From the NCBI GenBank assembly GCA_900696485.1, contig CAADGG010000019.1, forward strand, positions 1 to 46,684: DNA of 46,684 bases, written 5' to 3'. The notes under the pieces were generated by a model. The model was given only the letters and a program-made list of their open reading frames with translations. It was not told the DNA's origin and searched no databases. Both the position numbers and the translations under genes were made by a program. Each line of letters opens with the position of its first letter. Position 1 is the first letter of the stretch. The stretch is from an uncultured Pseudomonadota bacterium (GTDB lineage: Bacteria > Myxococcota_A > UBA9160 > PR03). Positions 32,583 through 42,899 of this stretch are shown here, one piece after another.

Positions 32583-33824
32583 ATGGCGGCCTCCCTCGTG
32601 ATCCGGCATCGCAACCCCCGGCCTTCGCCGATGCGGGCGCTGCGCGTCGGCGCCGCAGCGCGTCACGGGGCCGTTCCGCGGGTCGCATTCCCCGGCATGG
32701 GGAGCCCGGAGCCGACCAGGTCCTCGCGCCGCTGGATCGCCGGGCTGCTCGCCGTCGCCGTCCATGCGGGATTGCTCGGCGCTCTGCTGGTGTCCTCGGC
32801 ACTCGCTCCCCCGGAGGAAAAAGACGAGCCGATCCCGATCGCGCTGCTTCCGCCGCCGCCTCCGCCGCCCCGGCGACCGGAGCCGCTGCGCGAGCGCGCG
32901 CCCGAGCCGGCGCCGGTCCCGGCCCCGCGGCCTCCCCCGGTCCCGGTCGCCAAGCCGGAGCCGGCGCCCGCACCGGCCCCGGCCCCCAAGGCGCTTGCCG
33001 AACGGCGCAGCGTCGACTTCGCCCCGCAAGCGCAGGCGATCCAGCCGCAGGTGGTGAACCCCACCGTGATCGCCAGGCCTTCCGCGGCGATCGAGGCCCG
33101 GAAGCTGGACATGAGCACGGTGGGTTCCGTGGCCGCTCCGCGTGAGATCTCGCGGTCCCCGCTGTCCGTCGAGTCGGTCCAGGCCGCGCCGTCCCCGGTG
33201 TCGGCAACGGTCAGCACGGTGGATCTCGGCGGCGCCGGCGCCCCGGCGCTGCGCGGCCCGATCGAACGCAACGCGCCGGTCGGCGTCTCGGTGGGCCCGC
33301 GCGCGGTCGTCGCCTCCGGCACGACGGTCGGCACCGGGAGCGCGACGACTGGCAACGGCTCGTCGGTCCGCGAAGGCATGCTGTCGAGCCGTGACGTCCT
33401 CGGCACGCCGGACGGCCCGCGCCTCGCGAACGTCAACACGCGCGTGGGCGACAGCAACCTGAAGGGGCCGGGCGGCACCGGGACCGTGCTCGGCGGCGGC
33501 GACACCAACTGTGATACGCGACCCGAGGTGCGCGCGTACATGGATCAGATCAAGAATCGCACGCTGGCGCGCTGGGCGACTTCGGGTTCGACGCCCGCCG
33601 GCCGCGTCCGTGCCAAGCTGCGCTTCCAAATCGACGTCGGCGGTTCGGCCAGCCGCGTGGAGATGATCGCTGCCGACGATGCGCGCGTCGGCGCCTCGGT
33701 CGTCGATGCCCTGCGCGCCGCCTCCCCGTTCCCGCCGATGACGGACCGCGTGCGCTGCCTCGCCAACTCGCAGCTCACCGCGACCTTCACGCTCGAGACG
33801 ACGAGCACCGCCGTTGCGAACTAG
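32583..33824 (+). CDS. TonB-like energy transducer
   Basis: 413 residues from ATG 32583; ATG 32697 (375 residues) gives a more usual short cytoplasmic tail and no start has a good ribosome site. Order: one membrane anchor (RRWIAGLLAVAVHAGLLGALLV), a Pro-rich stretch (eight Pro in a row, then PEPAPVPAP repeats), a Ser/Thr/Gly linker, and a C-terminal TonB/TolA-like domain (RAYMDQIKNRTLARW...RAKLRFQIDVGG). Two cysteines flank that domain (TNCDTR and VRCLAN) and may form a disulfide. It presumably transmits ExbB/ExbD energy to the outer membrane. Its end overlaps the next gene by 11 bp. Confidence 0.8.
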   Translation: MAASLVIRHRNPRPSPMRALRVGAAARHGAVPRVAFPGMGSPEPTRSSRRWIAGLLAVAVHAGLLGALLVSSALAPPEEKDEPIPIALLPPPPPPPRRPEPLRERAPEPAPVPAPRPPPVPVAKPEPAPAPAPAPKALAERRSVDFAPQAQAIQPQVVNPTVIARPSAAIEARKLDMSTVGSVAAPREISRSPLSVESVQAAPSPVSATVSTVDLGGAGAPALRGPIERNAPVGVSVGPRAVVASGTTVGTGSATTGNGSSVREGMLSSRDVLGTPDGPRLANVNTRVGDSNLKGPGGTGTVLGGGDTNCDTRPEVRAYMDQIKNRTLARWATSGSTPAGRVRAKLRFQIDVGGSASRVEMIAADDARVGASVVDALRAASPFPPMTDRVRCLANSQLTATFTLETTSTAVAN

Positions 33825-36800
33825 CTCGCTGTTCTGGCTCGCGACTGCGCTGCTGATCACCGGCTCGTCCGCCGCGTACGCGCAGAAGAGATGTCCTCCC
33901 GTCGAACTGCTCTACGACGACAACGAGGAACTCGCCGAGAAGCGAACCGACGCCGATGGCGACTGTCGCTACGAAGAGGTCGTGAAGTACAAGGGCGGCA
34001 AGCCCCACAGCTCCGAAACCGACACCACCGGCGACGGGAACTTCGACACCTTCGTCCGCTTCGACGCGAGCGGCCGTCCGTCGCGACAGGAACGCGACAC
34101 GGATGGCGACGGCAGGGTCGACGAGTGGGTCGAGTTCGAGAACGGCGCACCGGTCGTGCAGCGGGCCGACACCAACCGGGACGGCAAGCCGGACACGACG
34201 ATCTTCTACGTCTCCGGACAGCCCGCACGCGAGGAGAGCGACACGACCGGCGACGGGAAGATCAACCGGCGGGTCCGCTACGAGGGCGGCAAGCCGGCGC
34301 GCATCGAGGACGACCCGGACGGCGATGGCAAGCCGAACCTCGTCGTCGAGTTCGACGCCGCGGGCGAGAAGCAGCGCGAGTTCCAGGACACCACCGGCGA
34401 CGGTCACTTCGATGTGACGATCTCGTACGCCGACGGCGAGAAGACGCGCGTCGAGGAAGATCCCGACGCCGTCGGCCGCCCGACCGCCGTCACCCTCTTC
34501 GAGCGCGGCCGGCGCGTGCGCCGCGAGGCCGATACCACCGGCGACGGGCGTTTCGACACCGTCTCGCATTTCGAGGACGATCGGGAAGTCCGTCAGGAAC
34601 GCGATCTCGACGGCGACGGGCGGGCCGAAGTGCTGGTGGTGTTCGAGAACGGCGTTCGCGTCCGCGAGGAGAAGGACGCGGATGGCGACGGACGGCCCGA
34701 GCTGACCACCCACTTCGACGGCGAACTCCCGATCCGTAGCGAGGCCGATACCAACGCCGACGGCCGCGTCGATACCGTCATCACGTTCCGCGACGGCCGC
34801 AAGGCCCGCCAGGAAGAGGACCGAAACGGCGACGGCAAGATCGATGCGATCTACGAGTTCGACGCCCACGAGCGAGTGGCGAGCGAGCAGATCGATGCCG
34901 ACTTCGACGGCCACTACGAGACCACGGCTTCCTATCAGGACGGCGAGGTGGTTCGCCGTGTCACGGATTCGGCCGGTCGCGGCCGTCCCGAGCGCGTCGA
35001 GATCCACGCCGACGGCCGGCTGGTCCGCGTCGAGCTCGACGAGAACCGCGACGGGCGGGTCGATCTGTGGAACTTCTACGATCCCGAGGGCCGGCTCGAG
35101 AAGCAGGAGCAGGACCGCAGCGGCGACGGCCGGGTCGACCACTGGGTCACACTGGATGTGGCGACGGGGCGCGAGACGCGCGTGCTGTCCGACCGCAACG
35201 GCGACGGCCGCGTCGACGCCTGGCGAAGCCACGACGCGCAGGGGCGCACGACGAGCCTCGAGGAAGACGAGCGCGGCGATGGCAAGCCGGATCGCTTCGT
35301 TTTCTTCACCGCCGGCGTCCCGACACGCTTCGAGCAGGACACGACGGGCGACGGCCGGATGGATCTGCGCGGCCAGCTCGATGCCGAGGGGAACGTGACC
35401 CGCGAGGAGCGCGACGAAACCGGTGACGGCGAACCGGATCTCGTCACGGTCTTCGAAGGTGGGGTTCCGATCCGGCAGGAAAAGGACAGCACGGGTGACG
35501 GCAAACGCGACACGATCTTGATGTTCCGCGACGGCCGGCAAAGCGCCCAGATGCGCGACAGCACCGGCGACGGGCGACCCGACACGACCGTCACGTTCGA
35601 CCGGAAGGGCCGCCGCGAGCGCGAGGAGACCGACGCCGACGGCGATGGACACCCGGAACTCGTCCGTCTGTGGAAGAACGGCAAGCTCGTGCGCGAAGAG
35701 GAGGATCGCGACGGCGACGGACGCTACGAGATCGTGACGACGATCAAGGGCGCACGCGCGGAGAGCGACACGAACGGCGACGGCAAAGTCGACGTCGTCG
35801 TCGAGTATGAGGGCGAGCGCAAGGTCCGACAGCTCGAGGACCGGAACTTCGACGGACGCTTCGACGTCGTCACCGTGTTCGACGCCGACGAGCGTCCGGC
35901 CCGCATCGAGGAGGATCTCGACGGGGATGGCAAGCGCTTCGAGCAGGTGACCTTCTTCGAAGACGGCGTGAAGGTCCGGACCGAACGCGACGAGAACGGA
36001 GACGGCCGGCCCGATCTGATCGTGCACTTCGAGGACGGCCAGCCCGCGCGGACGCAGCGGGACACGAACTTCGATGGCCGTTTCGACCAGGTGGCGCGCG
36101 TCGCGGCCGACGGCAACCAGCTCCAGGAGACGGACACCAACGGCGACGGCCGGACCGACACGTGGATCCTCGCGGACGCCGACGGCAACGTGCTCGAGCG
36201 CCGCGAGGACCGCGACGGCGACGGCGAACCGGATGTCACCATCAAGTACCGGGACGGCAAGCCGCTCGAGCTGGTGCAGGCCGGCGGCGACCGCAGCGTC
36301 AAGCAGACCTACGACGCCGCGGGCAACGTCGCCGAGGAGCAGCGCGACACCAACGGCGACGGCCGCATCGACACCTGGCTCGCCTTCGAGGCCGGCCGCC
36401 CGGTGCTCGAGGCGCGCGATACCACCGGCAACGGCGCGCCGGACGTCTTGAGCCGCTTCGACCGCGACGGGCGCGCGACGACGCAGGAGCTGATCGAGGG
36501 CCAGGCGACGCGCCCGAACAAGAAACTCTTCCTCGACCCCGACGGCTCGGTGCGCGCCCAGTGCCTCGATACGTCCGGGGACGGCCGCTTCGACGCCCGC
36601 ACTCGCGTCGAGGGCGGACAGGTCGTCGAGGCGCTGCTCGACACCAACCGCGATGGCGTCGCCGATCAGCGCGAGATCTACCAGGGCGGCGCGCGCATCC
36701 GGATCGACGCCGACACCAACCACGATCGCAAGCCGGACGTGATCCAGCATCTCGCGGGCGATGCCGTCACGAAGCAGGAGGAAGACACGAACTTCGACGG

Positions 36801-36921
36801 CCGGATCGACCAGGTCTTCCGCGGCACGGAGCTGGTGCCGGGCGCCGCCGGCGGCGCCGTCCCGCCGGCCTTCGGCCCGCTCGACTGCGGCGCCATCGAC
36901 CCATTCTGGAGCCGCCGCTAG
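33814..36921 (+). CDS. Giant exported protein of about 38 EF-hand-like repeats
   Basis: 1035 residues from TTG 33814, the only start giving a good signal peptide (LFWLATALLITGSSAAYAQ, cleavage near 24). From about residue 47 to 1010 it is a tandem array of roughly 38 units, 24-26 residues each: D-x-[TD]-GDG-[RK]-x-D followed by a short strand, an F/Y, a G-[RK] turn and a charged [RE]-x-E end. The loop matches calcium-binding loops (EF-hand, TSP3 and dockerin type), while strand-turn-strand suggests a beta-solenoid or long superhelix. Two spacer units lack the loop (near residues 820 and 895). It ends with a Gly/Pro tail and CGAIDPFWSRR. The start lies within the TonB-like gene, so the two are coupled. 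Function unknown; a calcium-stiffened envelope or surface filament is a guess. Confidence 0.85.
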   Translation: MRTSSLFWLATALLITGSSAAYAQKRCPPVELLYDDNEELAEKRTDADGDCRYEEVVKYKGGKPHSSETDTTGDGNFDTFVRFDASGRPSRQERDTDGDGRVDEWVEFENGAPVVQRADTNRDGKPDTTIFYVSGQPAREESDTTGDGKINRRVRYEGGKPARIEDDPDGDGKPNLVVEFDAAGEKQREFQDTTGDGHFDVTISYADGEKTRVEEDPDAVGRPTAVTLFERGRRVRREADTTGDGRFDTVSHFEDDREVRQERDLDGDGRAEVLVVFENGVRVREEKDADGDGRPELTTHFDGELPIRSEADTNADGRVDTVITFRDGRKARQEEDRNGDGKIDAIYEFDAHERVASEQIDADFDGHYETTASYQDGEVVRRVTDSAGRGRPERVEIHADGRLVRVELDENRDGRVDLWNFYDPEGRLEKQEQDRSGDGRVDHWVTLDVATGRETRVLSDRNGDGRVDAWRSHDAQGRTTSLEEDERGDGKPDRFVFFTAGVPTRFEQDTTGDGRMDLRGQLDAEGNVTREERDETGDGEPDLVTVFEGGVPIRQEKDSTGDGKRDTILMFRDGRQSAQMRDSTGDGRPDTTVTFDRKGRREREETDADGDGHPELVRLWKNGKLVREEEDRDGDGRYEIVTTIKGARAESDTNGDGKVDVVVEYEGERKVRQLEDRNFDGRFDVVTVFDADERPARIEEDLDGDGKRFEQVTFFEDGVKVRTERDENGDGRPDLIVHFEDGQPARTQRDTNFDGRFDQVARVAADGNQLQETDTNGDGRTDTWILADADGNVLERREDRDGDGEPDVTIKYRDGKPLELVQAGGDRSVKQTYDAAGNVAEEQRDTNGDGRIDTWLAFEAGRPVLEARDTTGNGAPDVLSRFDRDGRATTQELIEGQATRPNKKLFLDPDGSVRAQCLDTSGDGRFDARTRVEGGQVVEALLDTNRDGVADQREIYQGGARIRIDADTNHDRKPDVIQHLAGDAVTKQEEDTNFDGRIDQVFRGTELVPGAAGGAVPPAFGPLDCGAIDPFWSRR

Positions 36922-36990
36922 CCTCGCCGCTCCGATCGAGCCGGCTGCGAAGCTCTGATCCGACCGCGCGCGGCGCGCAGGACGACACCC

Positions 36991-38172
36991 GTGGATTCGA
37001 AGCGATGCAGCGTTCCGGAGCGCGACACGCCGCTGGCACAACCGGGCGAGTTCCGTCCGCTCGCGATCGGCCCGCTGCGCGCATGGCCGCCCGTCGTGCT
37101 GGCGCCGATGGCCGGCATCACGAACGCTCCGTTCCGGTCGTTGTGTCGCGGCTTCGGCGCCGGTTTCTACGTCAGCGAGATGATCACGGCCCGCGGACTC
37201 GTCGAGGGCAATGCCAAGACGCTGCACCTCGCCAGCTTCGCACCGGACGAGAAGCCGCGCAGCCTGCAGCTCTACGGCGTCGATCCGGTCTCGCTCGGCG
37301 AGGCCGTCGCGTGGCTGGTCGGCGAGGGCCGCGTCGACCACATCGACCTGAATTTCGGCTGCCCGGTCCGCAAGGTGACGCGCCGGGGCGGCGGCGCGGC
37401 GATCCCGTGGAAGCGCGAGCTGCTGCGCCGGCTGGTGCGCGCCGCCGTCCGCAACGCCGGCGCCGTCCCCGTCACGATCAAGTTCCGGATCGGCATCGAC
37501 GCCCGTCACGAGACCTTTCTCGATGCCGGTCGCATCGCCGAGCAGGAGGGCTGCGCCGGCGTCGCGCTGCACGCGCGCACCGCCGCGCAGCTCTACGACG
37601 GCGAGGCCTCGTGGGAGGCGATCGCGCGGCTGAAGGACGCCGTGCGGACGATCCCGGTGCTCGGCAACGGCGACCTCTGGGAGGCGCACGATGCGCTGCG
37701 CATGATGCGTCGCACCGGCTGCGACGGCGTCGTCATCGGCCGCGGCTGCCTCGGCCGGCCGTGGCTGTTCCGCGACCTCGCCGACGCCTTCGACGGCCGC
37801 CCGCCGCAGCCGCCGCCCACGCTGCGCGAAATCTTCGAGATCATGCGCGAGCACGCGCGGCTGCTGTGCGCGTGGTTCGGCGAGGCCCACGGGATCCGCG
37901 GCTTCCGCAAGCACGGTGCGTGGTACACCAAGGGATTCCACGGCAGCTCGCGGCTCCGGCCGCTGCTGATGAAGATCGAGACCCTCGCCGAGCTCGACGC
38001 CTTGCTCGCGGCGCACGTGACGGAGGAGCCCTTCCCGCCGACTGCGCTGCGTGTGCCCCGCGGCAAGACCAGCGGGACGCAGCGCGTCGCGCTACCAGAG
38101 GGCTGGCTCGATGACCGCGACGATCCGACCCCGCCCGACGTGCGGGCCGAGGACGAAAGCTCCGGCGGATGA
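36991..38172 (+). CDS. dusB: tRNA-dihydrouridine synthase, DusB-like
   Basis: 393 residues, GTG start. FMN enzyme that reduces uridine in tRNA D loops. PVVLAPMAGITNAPFRSLC, SEMITARGLVEGN, DLNFGCPVRKVTRRGGGAA (Cys of FGCP is the catalytic acid), IKFRIGID, HARTAAQLYDG and GCDGVVIGRGCLGRPWLF are the family signatures in order. The C-terminal 60 residues (after about 330) are an extra Pro/Arg-rich tail. Whether it is DusB or a DusA/C homologue is judged from the KVTRRGGGAA segment, which is DusB-like. Confidence 0.93.
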   Translation: MDSKRCSVPERDTPLAQPGEFRPLAIGPLRAWPPVVLAPMAGITNAPFRSLCRGFGAGFYVSEMITARGLVEGNAKTLHLASFAPDEKPRSLQLYGVDPVSLGEAVAWLVGEGRVDHIDLNFGCPVRKVTRRGGGAAIPWKRELLRRLVRAAVRNAGAVPVTIKFRIGIDARHETFLDAGRIAEQEGCAGVALHARTAAQLYDGEASWEAIARLKDAVRTIPVLGNGDLWEAHDALRMMRRTGCDGVVIGRGCLGRPWLFRDLADAFDGRPPQPPPTLREIFEIMREHARLLCAWFGEAHGIRGFRKHGAWYTKGFHGSSRLRPLLMKIETLAELDALLAAHVTEEPFPPTALRVPRGKTSGTQRVALPEGWLDDRDDPTPPDVRAEDESSGG

Positions 38173-38281
38173 GCGGGCCGGCGGCGGCCTCGCCGACCCG
38201 GATCCCAAGCGGCGCGCGAGCACCGGTCTCGCCGGCCGCCCGAGTACGCGCGTCGTGCGCTGCCGCGCGGCCGTGGTCCCG

Positions 38282-39645
38282 TCAGGCCGCGCGGCCGATG
38301 CGTCGCCGCCGGCGCGCGCACGCGGCGAGCGCGCCGATCGTCGCCAGGCCGAGCGCCGCTCCGCCGGGCTCCGGAACCTCCACGGCGCCCAGATCGCAGC
38401 GTGCGCGCCCGTCGCCCCGTCGCCGTCCTGGGGCCGCGCCACGCCGCGCTGATCCTGCAGCGTGCACGAGCCGTCGTCTCCGGCATCGATGGCCGGACTC
38501 GTCGGCAGCAGCCGGTGCGTGTCGGTGGGCCCGCCGTTGCCGGCGAGCGGTCCGAGCAGCGGATCGACGCTCGGCTGATCCCCAGCCGCGCCGGTGGCGC
38601 AGCTTCCGTCCCGATCGAGCGTAGAGCCGAGAGAAGCGAGCAAACCGCCGCCGCCCATTTCACACTCGTGCACGGCCAGCGGATTGTAGACGATCGAATT
38701 GAGGATCTCGACCGTGGCCCCAGTGGACGCCCTGACGACCCGCCAGGCATCATTCCCGGTGATCGTGACATTGCGCAACGTCACCGCGACATCGACTGCG
38801 TTGAGGATCGCGGAGGGATCGACGTTTCCGCTGATCGTCGTGTCCTCGATTTCGAGGGTTCCTGTTTCCGTGGCGATCGTGTGGTTCCCCGTCGCCTCGT
38901 TGCCGCTCACCAGGGACCGGCGCAGGATGGTCGCGCCGTAGGCCATCAGCGCGCTGCCGGCCCGGGCATCGTTGTCGACGATCGCACTGTCCTCGACGAC
39001 GAGCGTCGAGTTGCTGAACAGCGCGCCGCCGCGGTCGGCGCTGTTGCCGGCGAGTCGACTGCTGCGCACGGTGAGGACACCGCCCGCGTTGCTCGAGATG
39101 GCGCTTCCGATCGCTGAGCTGGTACTGCCGGCGACGTGGTTGTCAGTGAACACCGTCCGCTCGATCAGGGCGACGCCAGAGGAAGCGAAGTAGAGCCCCG
39201 CGCCAGGATCGTCGCTCACCTGCCCGCCGGTGACGGTCAGGTCCCGGAGCGTCAGACCCGGTGGCGAAATCGAGGGAAATACGACGTGCAACACCCGATC
39301 GAGACCGTTGCCGTCGATCGTCGTCAGTGCGGCGCCCTGGCCCTCGATCGTGAGCGTCTCGGTCACGTCGAGGTCGCCCGTCGCCGCTGCCTCCTCATCG
39401 ATTCCCGCGAGGGTCAGCAGGACCGTTCCCGCCGGCAGCGTGATGCTGTCGGCGCCAGAGAGTGCGTTGGCTTCCTGCACGGCGGCCCGCAGCGTGCAGG
39501 TTCCGGACGCCGTCGCGCAGATCCCGTTGCCCGGCGCCGCATCCACCGCATCGAGCATCGAGTCGACCGAGAAGACCGCCGCGCCCACGGGACTCACGAG
39601 AGTCGACGAGAGCAGCAGAACCAGAACAACGAGGCCGTGTCGCAT
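38282..39645 (-). pseudogene. CSLREA-domain right-handed repeat surface protein with C-terminal frameshift
   Basis: From ATG 39645 (GGAGGG just upstream): signal peptide (MRHGLVVLVLLLSS...VGAA), then a CSLREA-type start (CTLRAAVQEANALSGADSITLPAG) and parallel beta-helix repeats with many T-ISGN/SSRLAGNSAD-type turns, then LQDQRGVARPQDGDG. The typical ending follows in another frame: ARCDLGAVEVPEPGGAALGL, then a hydrophobic stretch and CARRRRRIGRAA, a PEP-CTERM-like sorting signal (stop 38282). The shift falls at the C-run 38415-38418. Without repair the reading runs to 38092, into dusB, as an Arg-rich tail. Such proteins are secreted and anchored or processed at the surface. Confidence 0.8.
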
Positions 39646-39889
39646 GATCCCTCCGGGTACTGCGGGCGGAAGAGCCGCGGCGCAAACGGGCGGAAGTATC
39701 CACACCGTGAGCTGTTCGCGCGACCCTCGGTGGGGCCCCACCCCGGGATCCATGCGGTCGGAACGATGGCTCCGGTGACGCCCGACTCCGGTGTCTGCGG
39801 CGGCACCGGGCGGTGGCGGAGGCCCGGCCTGGCCGCCGGGGACTTGCGGCTTGCTCGCCGCACGCGGCCTCGCGTAGCATCATCAGTCC

Positions 39890-40938
39890 GTGCAGAATCG
39901 GTTGTCCGTCGCATCGTGCGTCGCGCTGCTCGCCTGCGTCGTCGGCGCGGGAGCCTGCTCGAGCGGAGAGGAGGCCGCGCCGGCCGCGACGGTGCGCGTC
40001 GAGCAGGGAGCGATCGAGCGGCTCGTCGTCGCCACCGGAACGCTCGAGCCCGAGCGCGAGGTGGAGGTCCGCCCGCGCACCGCCGGCATCGTCGAGCGGA
40101 TCCACGTCGAAGCGGGCGATCGCGTCGCACCGGAGCAGGTCTTGCTCGAGCTCGAGCGCGAGCTGCTCGAGGCGCAGGTGCGGGAGGCGCGGGCGGCCGT
40201 CGAGGCCGCACGCGTCGAGCGGCAGTACGCGCACATCGACGCGCAGCGCGTCGCGACACTCGGCGAGCGCGGCGCCGCCTCGGTCCAGAAGCTCGACGAG
40301 GCCCGTGCGCGCTACGAGAAAGGAGCCGCCGCCCTCGCCGAGGCCGAAGCCCGGCTTGCCTTCCTCGACGTGCAGCTCGGCTACACGGTCGTACGCGCGC
40401 CGCTCGCCGGCACCGTGCTCGACGTGTTCGTCGAGGAGGGCAACGCGGTCTCGCCGGTGACGGCGGTGACGGGCGGCACGCTGTTGCTGTCGATCGCCGG
40501 CGGGGACACGATCCATCTCGAGGGTCTCGTCGACGAGAACGAGATCGCTCGGGTCCGCACCGGACAGCCGGCGCGCTTGCGCACGGAGGCCTTCGGAGAC
40601 CGCGTCTTCCAAGGGCGCGTGCGCAAGATCGCTCCGCTCGGCCAGCGCGTGCAGAACGTCACGTACTTCGAGGTCGAGGTCGAGATCACCGATCCCGATG
40701 CGACGCTGTTGCGGCCGCGCATGTCGGGGGATGCCGACATCGTGACGGAGGTGGTCGCCGACGCCGTGATCGTGCCGGAGACGGCCCTGCGCTATCGCGG
40801 TGCCGAAGTCCAGGTCGACGTCCTCGCCGGTGACGGCCCCGGCGACGTGGTGCCCCGCACCGTCGAGCTCGGCATCCTCGAAGGCGCGCGCGTGCAGGTG
40901 CTCTCCGGCGTCGAACCGGGCGAGCAGGTGGTGCTGCC

Positions 40939-40942
<4 letters not shown>
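39890..40942 (+). CDS. Periplasmic adaptor (HlyD/MacA family) lipoprotein
   Basis: 350 residues, GTG start. Lipobox VGAGACS predicts lipidation at Cys24. Membrane-fusion order: first half of a lipoyl domain (VEVRPRTAGIVERIHVEAGDRV), a coiled-coil hairpin (about 90-145), second lipoyl half (VVRAPLAGTVLDVFVEEGNAV), beta barrel (LEGLVDENEIARVRTGQPARL) and membrane-proximal domain (VIVPETALRY). It shares GTGA with the ATPase gene. It links the inner-membrane MacB-type pump to an outer-membrane channel, which is not encoded here. Confidence 0.9.
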
Positions 40943-41651
<709 letters not shown>

Positions 41652-41655
<4 letters not shown>

Positions 41656-42893
41656 GCGGCTTCGGCGCGCTGCGCGAGGCGGCCGCCACGCTGCGCACGC
41701 ACAAGGGCCGTGCGCTGCTGACACTCTTCGGGATCGCATGGGGGAGCGCCTCGGTGATCCTGTTGACCGGCTGGGGCGACGGGGTCCGGATCATGATGGA
41801 ACGCGGCTTCTTCAAGACCGGGCGCAATCTCGGCGAGGCCTGGGCCGGTCGCGTCAGCGAGGAGTTCTCGCCGATCGTCGACCGGCGCTGGTTGTGGTTC
41901 ACGTCGGCCGATCTCGCCGCGCTGCGCGGGCGCGTGAAGCGCTCGGAGCGGGTCGGCGGCGAGTACTGGCAGTGGGCGGCAGCGACCTACCGCGGCCGGA
42001 CCCGCAACGTCGACCTGCGCGGCGTCGACCCGGAGGCGATCGAGATCCGCGGCATCGACGTCGCGGCCGGCCGCCGGATCAACCAGACGGACCTCGACCA
42101 TCGCCGGCGCGTCGTCGTGCTCGGCGACGAGATCCGCCGGACGCTGCTCGGCCCGCACGGCGGCGTCGGGAGCTGGATCCGGCTCGACGGGCGGCCGTTC
42201 GAGGTCGTCGGACTGCTGGCGCCGGTCGGCGTCCAGCTCTCGCAGGATCGGATGCTGATCGACGAGCAGACGTGGGCGCCGCTCTCGACCGTGCAGGCGC
42301 TGTGGCCTCAGGAGTGGACCGAAGACCCGGTCGTCTCGAAGGTGCTGTTCCGGATCCGCGACCGCAACGACGTCGCGCTCGCCAAGCAGGAGGTTCGCGC
42401 GATCCTCGCCGAGCGGCTGCGCGTCGCGCCGGACGACGACGAGGCGATCGGTATCTACAGCCCGATCGAGATGTTGAATCGCTTCCCGCTCGACCAGACC
42501 CGCGGCTTCCTGTTCCTGCTGGCGGTGACGACGCTCGGCATCGGCGGGATCGGGGTCGTCTCGATGATGCTCGATGCCGTCCACGAGCGGCGTCAGGAGA
42601 TCGGCATCCGCCTCGCCGTCGGCGCGACGCGACGTGACATCCTGGGGCTGTTCTTCTTCGAGACGCTGGCGATCACCGCGAGCGGCGGGCTCGTCGGCGC
42701 CGGGCTCGGCGTCGCCAGCACGTGGGCGCTGGGCCGGCTCGACGTACCGGATCTGGTGCCGGTTCCCATCCTGCAACTCCGGCTCGTGCTCGTCGCCGTC
42801 GGCGTCTTCGGCGCCGTCGGCGTGCTCGCGGGTCTGTGGCCGGCGTGGCGGGCGGCCCGGGTCGACCCTGCCATCACGCTCCGGATCGAGTGA
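41652..42893 (+). CDS. MacB/FtsX-type permease, first copy
   Basis: 413 residues from GTG 41652. Topology of the MacB permease domain: helix 1 (ALLTLFGIAWGSASVILLTG), a periplasmic MacB_PCD-like domain (about 50-275), then three helices, with the FtsX loop VHERRQEIGIRLAVGATRRDILGLFFFE between helices 2 and 3. In MacB the ATPase and permease are one chain and act as a homodimer; here the ATPase is separate and two different permeases follow, so a heterodimer is likely. The substrate is unknown (peptide, lipoprotein or antibiotic). Confidence 0.9.
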
Positions 42894-42899
42894 GGCGCC

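Noticed and set aside
33950..36850. CRISPR array or DNA-level tandem repeat
   Set aside because: The periodicity of about 72 bp is in the encoded protein; codons vary between units and there are no unique spacers.
33787..38016. 1409-codon minus-strand frame opposite the repeat protein and dusB
   Set aside because: It mirrors the 24-residue repeat of the plus-strand gene and crosses into dusB; the plus strand has a signal peptide and a proper repeat motif.
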